From NCBI GenBank assembly GCA_013698525.1, contig JACCSM010000160.1:1-7987 (forward strand): a stretch of 7,987 nt of DNA, written 5' to 3'. The notes beneath the pieces were generated by a model. It was not told where the DNA came from and did no database searches. It saw only the letters and a list, made by a program, of their open reading frames with translations. Positions 5,244 through 7,987 of this stretch are shown piece after piece. Positions within the stretch are counted from its first letter, which is position 1. Every line of letters begins with the position of its first letter. Origin of the DNA: Rubrobacteraceae bacterium. Its GTDB lineage: Bacteria; Actinomycetota; Rubrobacteria; Rubrobacterales; Rubrobacteraceae. The translations under genes and the position numbers were made by a program.

Positions 5244-6539
5244 TCACACGCTTAGCGACTCGACGAGGGCCCTGCCTTTCGCGTCGGCCGGCGGACGCGC
5301 GCCCAGCAGAGTGGCGATGGTCGGCGCCACGTCGACAAGCCCGGCGTTCCGGGGGACGGCGCCCACCCGCACGCCTGCTCCGGAGATCAGAAGCGGCACC
5401 CGCATCTCCCGGGTGCTCCCATGACCGCCCCGCGATGTCGCTTTTCCCGGCTCCGGGGGCCCGAAGCCCCATGGCACCTTGGCCTCGACGACGAAGTCGC
5501 CGAGCTTGTCGCTGGCGTGAAAGGCTTCGAAGTTGGCTACGTCGAGGACCTGGGAGATCTGGGGCAACCCTTCGAGGACCGCTCTGACTTTCTCCCGCCC
5601 CTGGGCCGTCGCCGCCCACCCTCGCAGTGTGAGGTCGGCTATCCGACCGGCCGTGACGATGACGATCTCGGCCTCGGTCGAAGGCGGGCGTCCTGGAGGC
5701 ACGATCTCCGTGCGGCGGCCGAGGATCGTCGTTGCGGCAAGCCTCTCCGTCAAGGAGCGATCCCAGGTGGTCATGCCGTGATCGGAGGTGAGGAGGAAAG
5801 CCGTCTGCTCGTAGACGCCGACCTCCTTCGTCGTCTGGACGAGCCGGCCGAGCTGCCGGTCCAGCTCGGCGAGCAGCGGCCCGAGGTTGGGGCCCTCGGC
5901 GCCCTCCGCATGGCCGAAGGCGTCGAGGTCCGCGCCGTAGACGGCGAGGAAGTCGGGGATCTTGGGCACCGCTACCATCTTGCCCCCGGAGTTCACGGGA
6001 CGGAGGTTGAGGATCTCGATGGCCGCGTCCACCCGCTGCTCGAACAGCCCGCCTGGTTCGACGTAGAGGTGCTCGGGATCTCCGTAGGAGGCGCCGTGGT
6101 CCTGGACCATGTACCACTGCACCGCCGCGGTCGTCTTGCCCTCGGCGGCCAGCGCCTGGCAGATGGTCTCGGCGTCCAGGAACCGGGTCTGGCCTACGGC
6201 CCGGTTCGCCTCCTCGTCGAAGTAGTAGGCGGCGTTGCCGTGCGTTTTCGGGTACGCGCCGGTGGACATGGAAGCCCGCGCGGGGTTGGACTTGGTGGGG
6301 AAGGTGCTCTCGGCTATCGAGAGGCTGCCCCGCCTCGCCAGAGCGTCGAGGTTCGGGGTTGGCGCCAGGCCGAGGTAGTCGGGATCGAAGCCGTCCCAGT
6401 CAACCAGGATCACGTGCTCCGGCCGGCCGGTCGGGGACCTATCCTCCGGGTGGCGTAAGAGCAGCCAGGAGGCGGGCACGGCGGCGGCCAAGACCGTCGC
6501 GCCCGCCCCCGCCAGGACCTCGCGTCTGGAGAACCTCAT
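5244..6539 (-). CDS. Tat-exported type I phosphodiesterase/nucleotide pyrophosphatase-like protein
   Basis: The protein has 431 residues and belongs to the alkaline phosphatase superfamily. It begins with a twin-arginine signal (SRREVLAG followed by a hydrophobic stretch to about residue 28), so it is probably exported folded. Expected two-metal ligands are visible: Asp49 in DWDG, Asp206 and His210 in DLDAFGHAEG, Asp253 and His254 in TSDHGM, and His373 in GGHGS. The segment that normally reads PTxTFPNH, with a Thr nucleophile, is PTKSNPAR here. Ser84 would be the nucleophile, and the phosphate-binding Asn is replaced by Ala87. The C-terminal LVDVAPTIATLLG is typical of the superfamily. Its ATG overlaps the stop of the MMPL gene as ATGA, with AGAGAAGG upstream, so the two are probably translationally coupled. 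A phosphodiester or phosphomonoester substrate in the envelope is inferred; the exact one is unknown. Confidence 0.9.
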   Translation of the reverse strand: MRFSRREVLAGAGATVLAAAVPASWLLLRHPEDRSPTGRPEHVILVDWDGFDPDYLGLAPTPNLDALARRGSLSIAESTFPTKSNPARASMSTGAYPKTHGNAAYYFDEEANRAVGQTRFLDAETICQALAAEGKTTAAVQWYMVQDHGASYGDPEHLYVEPGGLFEQRVDAAIEILNLRPVNSGGKMVAVPKIPDFLAVYGADLDAFGHAEGAEGPNLGPLLAELDRQLGRLVQTTKEVGVYEQTAFLLTSDHGMTTWDRSLTERLAATTILGRRTEIVPPGRPPSTEAEIVIVTAGRIADLTLRGWAATAQGREKVRAVLEGLPQISQVLDVANFEAFHASDKLGDFVVEAKVPWGFGPPEPGKATSRGGHGSTREMRVPLLISGAGVRVGAVPRNAGLVDVAPTIATLLGARPPADAKGRALVESLSV

Positions 6540-7987
6540 CCCGCCTTCTCTCCGTTCGATGGCACCTTCGCCGGCCAGAACCCTTTGGGCCCGACGAGGA
6601 GCACGAGGGCGGGGACGAGGAGCGTCCGGATCACGAAGGCGTCCAAGAGTACGCCGAGGGCCACCGCCGTCCCGACCTGGAAGAAGTCTTGCAGGGGGAT
6701 GAGGGTCAGCGCGAGAAAGGAGGCTGCCAGCGTGAGCCCGGCGGCGTTGATGGTGGGGCCGGTCCGCGCCAGGGCTGCGGGCACGGCCTCCTTCAGGGGT
6801 CTCCTCCCGGCCTCCTCCCGCACGGCGGCCATGATGAAGATGTTGTAGTCGCTCCCAAGGGCGACCAGGAGTAGGAACAACGTGAAGGGCACGTAGTAGA
6901 CGACCCCATCCTGCCCGAGGACGTTCTGAAAGAGGACCGTGCAGACGCCCAGGGTGGCGGCGAAGCTCAAGACGGTCGAACCGAGCAGGTAGATCGGGGC
7001 CACGGGGGTTCGCAGGAGCAGGGCGAGTACGACGAACGAGACCGCGAAGAGCAACGGCGCCACGGTTTCGAGGTCCGTCCCCGAGGTATCCCGGGCCGCC
7101 GCGGAGAGGGCCGTCTGCCCCCCGACCACCCCGGTCGCGTCCCCGAGACCCGCCCGCTCCAGCAGCGCCGGCAGCCTGTCCTGCAAGCGCTCGGCCTGGT
7201 CCAGCGCCTCGGACGAGAAAGGGGGGCCGTAGGAGACCAGCAGCACGCGGGCCGCCGATCCGTCCGGGCTTACGAAGTCTATCTCGGGGACGCGCCCCGC
7301 GTACTGGGGCCCGAAGGTCAACGCCGACCCGCCCGCGTCCAGTAGCTCCGCCTGCAGCCCGTTCTGAAGCTGCAGCAGTTCTTCGTCCTTTTCGTCCAGG
7401 TCCTCGCCCCGCACCAACACGTTGACCGGCGCCAAAACGCCCCCTGGAAACTCCCCGGTCAGCTCCTCGTAACCGCGCACGGAAGTCGCCTCCCCGGGCA
7501 GGTTCGCCAGCTGGTCGAAGCCGACCCTAAGACCGAGGCTACCCGCGGCGGCGAAGACCAGGCCGACGACGAGGACGCCAACGACCAGGCCCGGTCGTCG
7601 CAGGAACGCGGGCCGCGGCCGGTCTCGTCGCCCGGCCTGTCTTCTCTCGCCGAAGGTCGCCTGGCCGAGGATGGCGAGTAGGGCAGGGACGAGCGTCAGG
7701 GTGACGACGAAAACGATGCACAGGGCGAGGGCGAGACCCGGTCCCAGGGCCCGGTAGAGGCCCAGCTCCGCCAGAACCAGCAAGGCGAAGGCGGCGATCA
7801 AGACCGCCGCCGAGGAGAGTAGGATCCCCCCGACCTTCTCGACCCCGAGCCGGGCTGCTTCGAGGCGCCCGGTCCCCTCTTCCAGCGCCTGCCGGGTCCT
7901 GGAGAGCAAGAACAGGGCGTAATCCGTCCCGACGCCGAAGAGCAAGACGACGATTATCGGCTCGATCTGCGCTGGTACGCTCGTTCC
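6536..7987 (-). CDS. MMPL/RND-family membrane transporter, N-terminal part outside the window
   Basis: The frame is open from the window edge to TGA at 6536-6538, giving 483 residues; family members usually have around 700 or more, so about one third is missing. The TTG at 7943-7945 lies inside a membrane helix and is not the start. In visible numbering, Asp22-Tyr23 (GVGTDYALF) and Asp380-Tyr381 (ALGSDYNIF) are the paired proton-relay motifs of MMPL proteins, one per half. Predicted spans lie at about 9-30, 52-75, 80-107, 133-153, 308-326, 331-353, 366-389, 412-431 and 438-466. An extracytoplasmic domain fills 154-307, and the C-terminus is short. Such proteins use the proton gradient to move lipids or hydrophobic compounds. 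The ATGA overlap with the exported phosphodiesterase points to a shared envelope role. The substrate cannot be predicted. Confidence 0.92.
   Translation of the reverse strand, partial: GTSVPAQIEPIIVVLLFGVGTDYALFLLSRTRQALEEGTGRLEAARLGVEKVGGILLSSAAVLIAAFALLVLAELGLYRALGPGLALALCIVFVVTLTLVPALLAILGQATFGERRQAGRRDRPRPAFLRRPGLVVGVLVVGLVFAAAGSLGLRVGFDQLANLPGEATSVRGYEELTGEFPGGVLAPVNVLVRGEDLDEKDEELLQLQNGLQAELLDAGGSALTFGPQYAGRVPEIDFVSPDGSAARVLLVSYGPPFSSEALDQAERLQDRLPALLERAGLGDATGVVGGQTALSAAARDTSGTDLETVAPLLFAVSFVVLALLLRTPVAPIYLLGSTVLSFAATLGVCTVLFQNVLGQDGVVYYVPFTLFLLLVALGSDYNIFIMAAVREEAGRRPLKEAVPAALARTGPTINAAGLTLAASFLALTLIPLQDFFQVGTAVALGVLLDAFVIRTLLVPALVLLVGPKGFWPAKVPSNGEKAG

Noticed and set aside
4369..6117. 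Very long minus-strand open frame (about 580 codons) running from the HAD gene through the phosphodiesterase gene
   Set aside because: Only the part from 5130 down encodes HAD motifs. The rest is an Arg/Pro/Gly-rich out-of-frame reading of the phosphodiesterase gene, typical of high-GC DNA.
5421..6458. Plus-strand open frame antisense to the phosphodiesterase gene
   Set aside because: It has no recognisable motif and lies wholly opposite a well-supported gene. Few AT-rich stops in high-GC DNA explain it.
1..7987. CRISPR arrays, tRNA or rRNA genes, insertion sequences, attachment sites
   Set aside because: Reading by eye found no regularly spaced repeats beyond the pair at 2537-2569, no tRNA-like cloverleaf, no transposase or integrase motifs, and no flanking duplicated ends.

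Overview
The window looks like ordinary chromosome from a high-GC actinobacterium. The GC-rich third codon positions, frequent GTG starts, monoderm-style lipoproteins and an actinobacterial-type MMPL transporter suggest something near Rubrobacter. That placement is inference from composition and protein style; no 16S or other marker gene is present. I see no tRNA, rRNA, CRISPR array, insertion sequence or phage gene.

Plus-strand half (1-4252). First comes the 3' end of an unrecognised gene (2-121), then a predicted lipoprotein alpha/beta hydrolase (242-919). A molybdopterin sulfite oxidase-family gene (1039-2126) follows; its reading frame is broken by one base at a run of six T. Immediately downstream is the remnant of a small DUF202 (YidH-type) membrane protein gene (2143-2368) with an in-frame stop and a frameshift. 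A hairpin (2447-2473) may terminate this unit. After it, a candidate promoter region with a 19-bp-spaced direct repeat and a dyad (2537-2569) precedes a small multi-pass membrane protein (2620-3117). A short gap holding a perfect 14-bp palindrome leads to a predicted surface lipoprotein with a YncE/YVTN-type beta-propeller (3197-4252).

Minus-strand half (4369-7987, transcribed right to left). An MMPL-family transporter, cut by the window edge, overlaps by ATGA a Tat-exported type I phosphodiesterase/nucleotide pyrophosphatase-like protein. A HAD-IIA (NagD/LHPP-like) phosphatase follows after a 113-base gap. The two halves converge at 4253-4368.

The MMPL and phosphodiesterase genes probably form an operon concerned with the cell envelope: one exports or moves a lipid-like substrate, the other cleaves a phosphoester outside the membrane. 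The substrate cannot be read from the sequence. I found no convincing new defence or mobile system. The items most worth checking are the two adjacent damaged genes, the repeat/dyad before 2620, and the altered catalytic motif of the phosphodiesterase.
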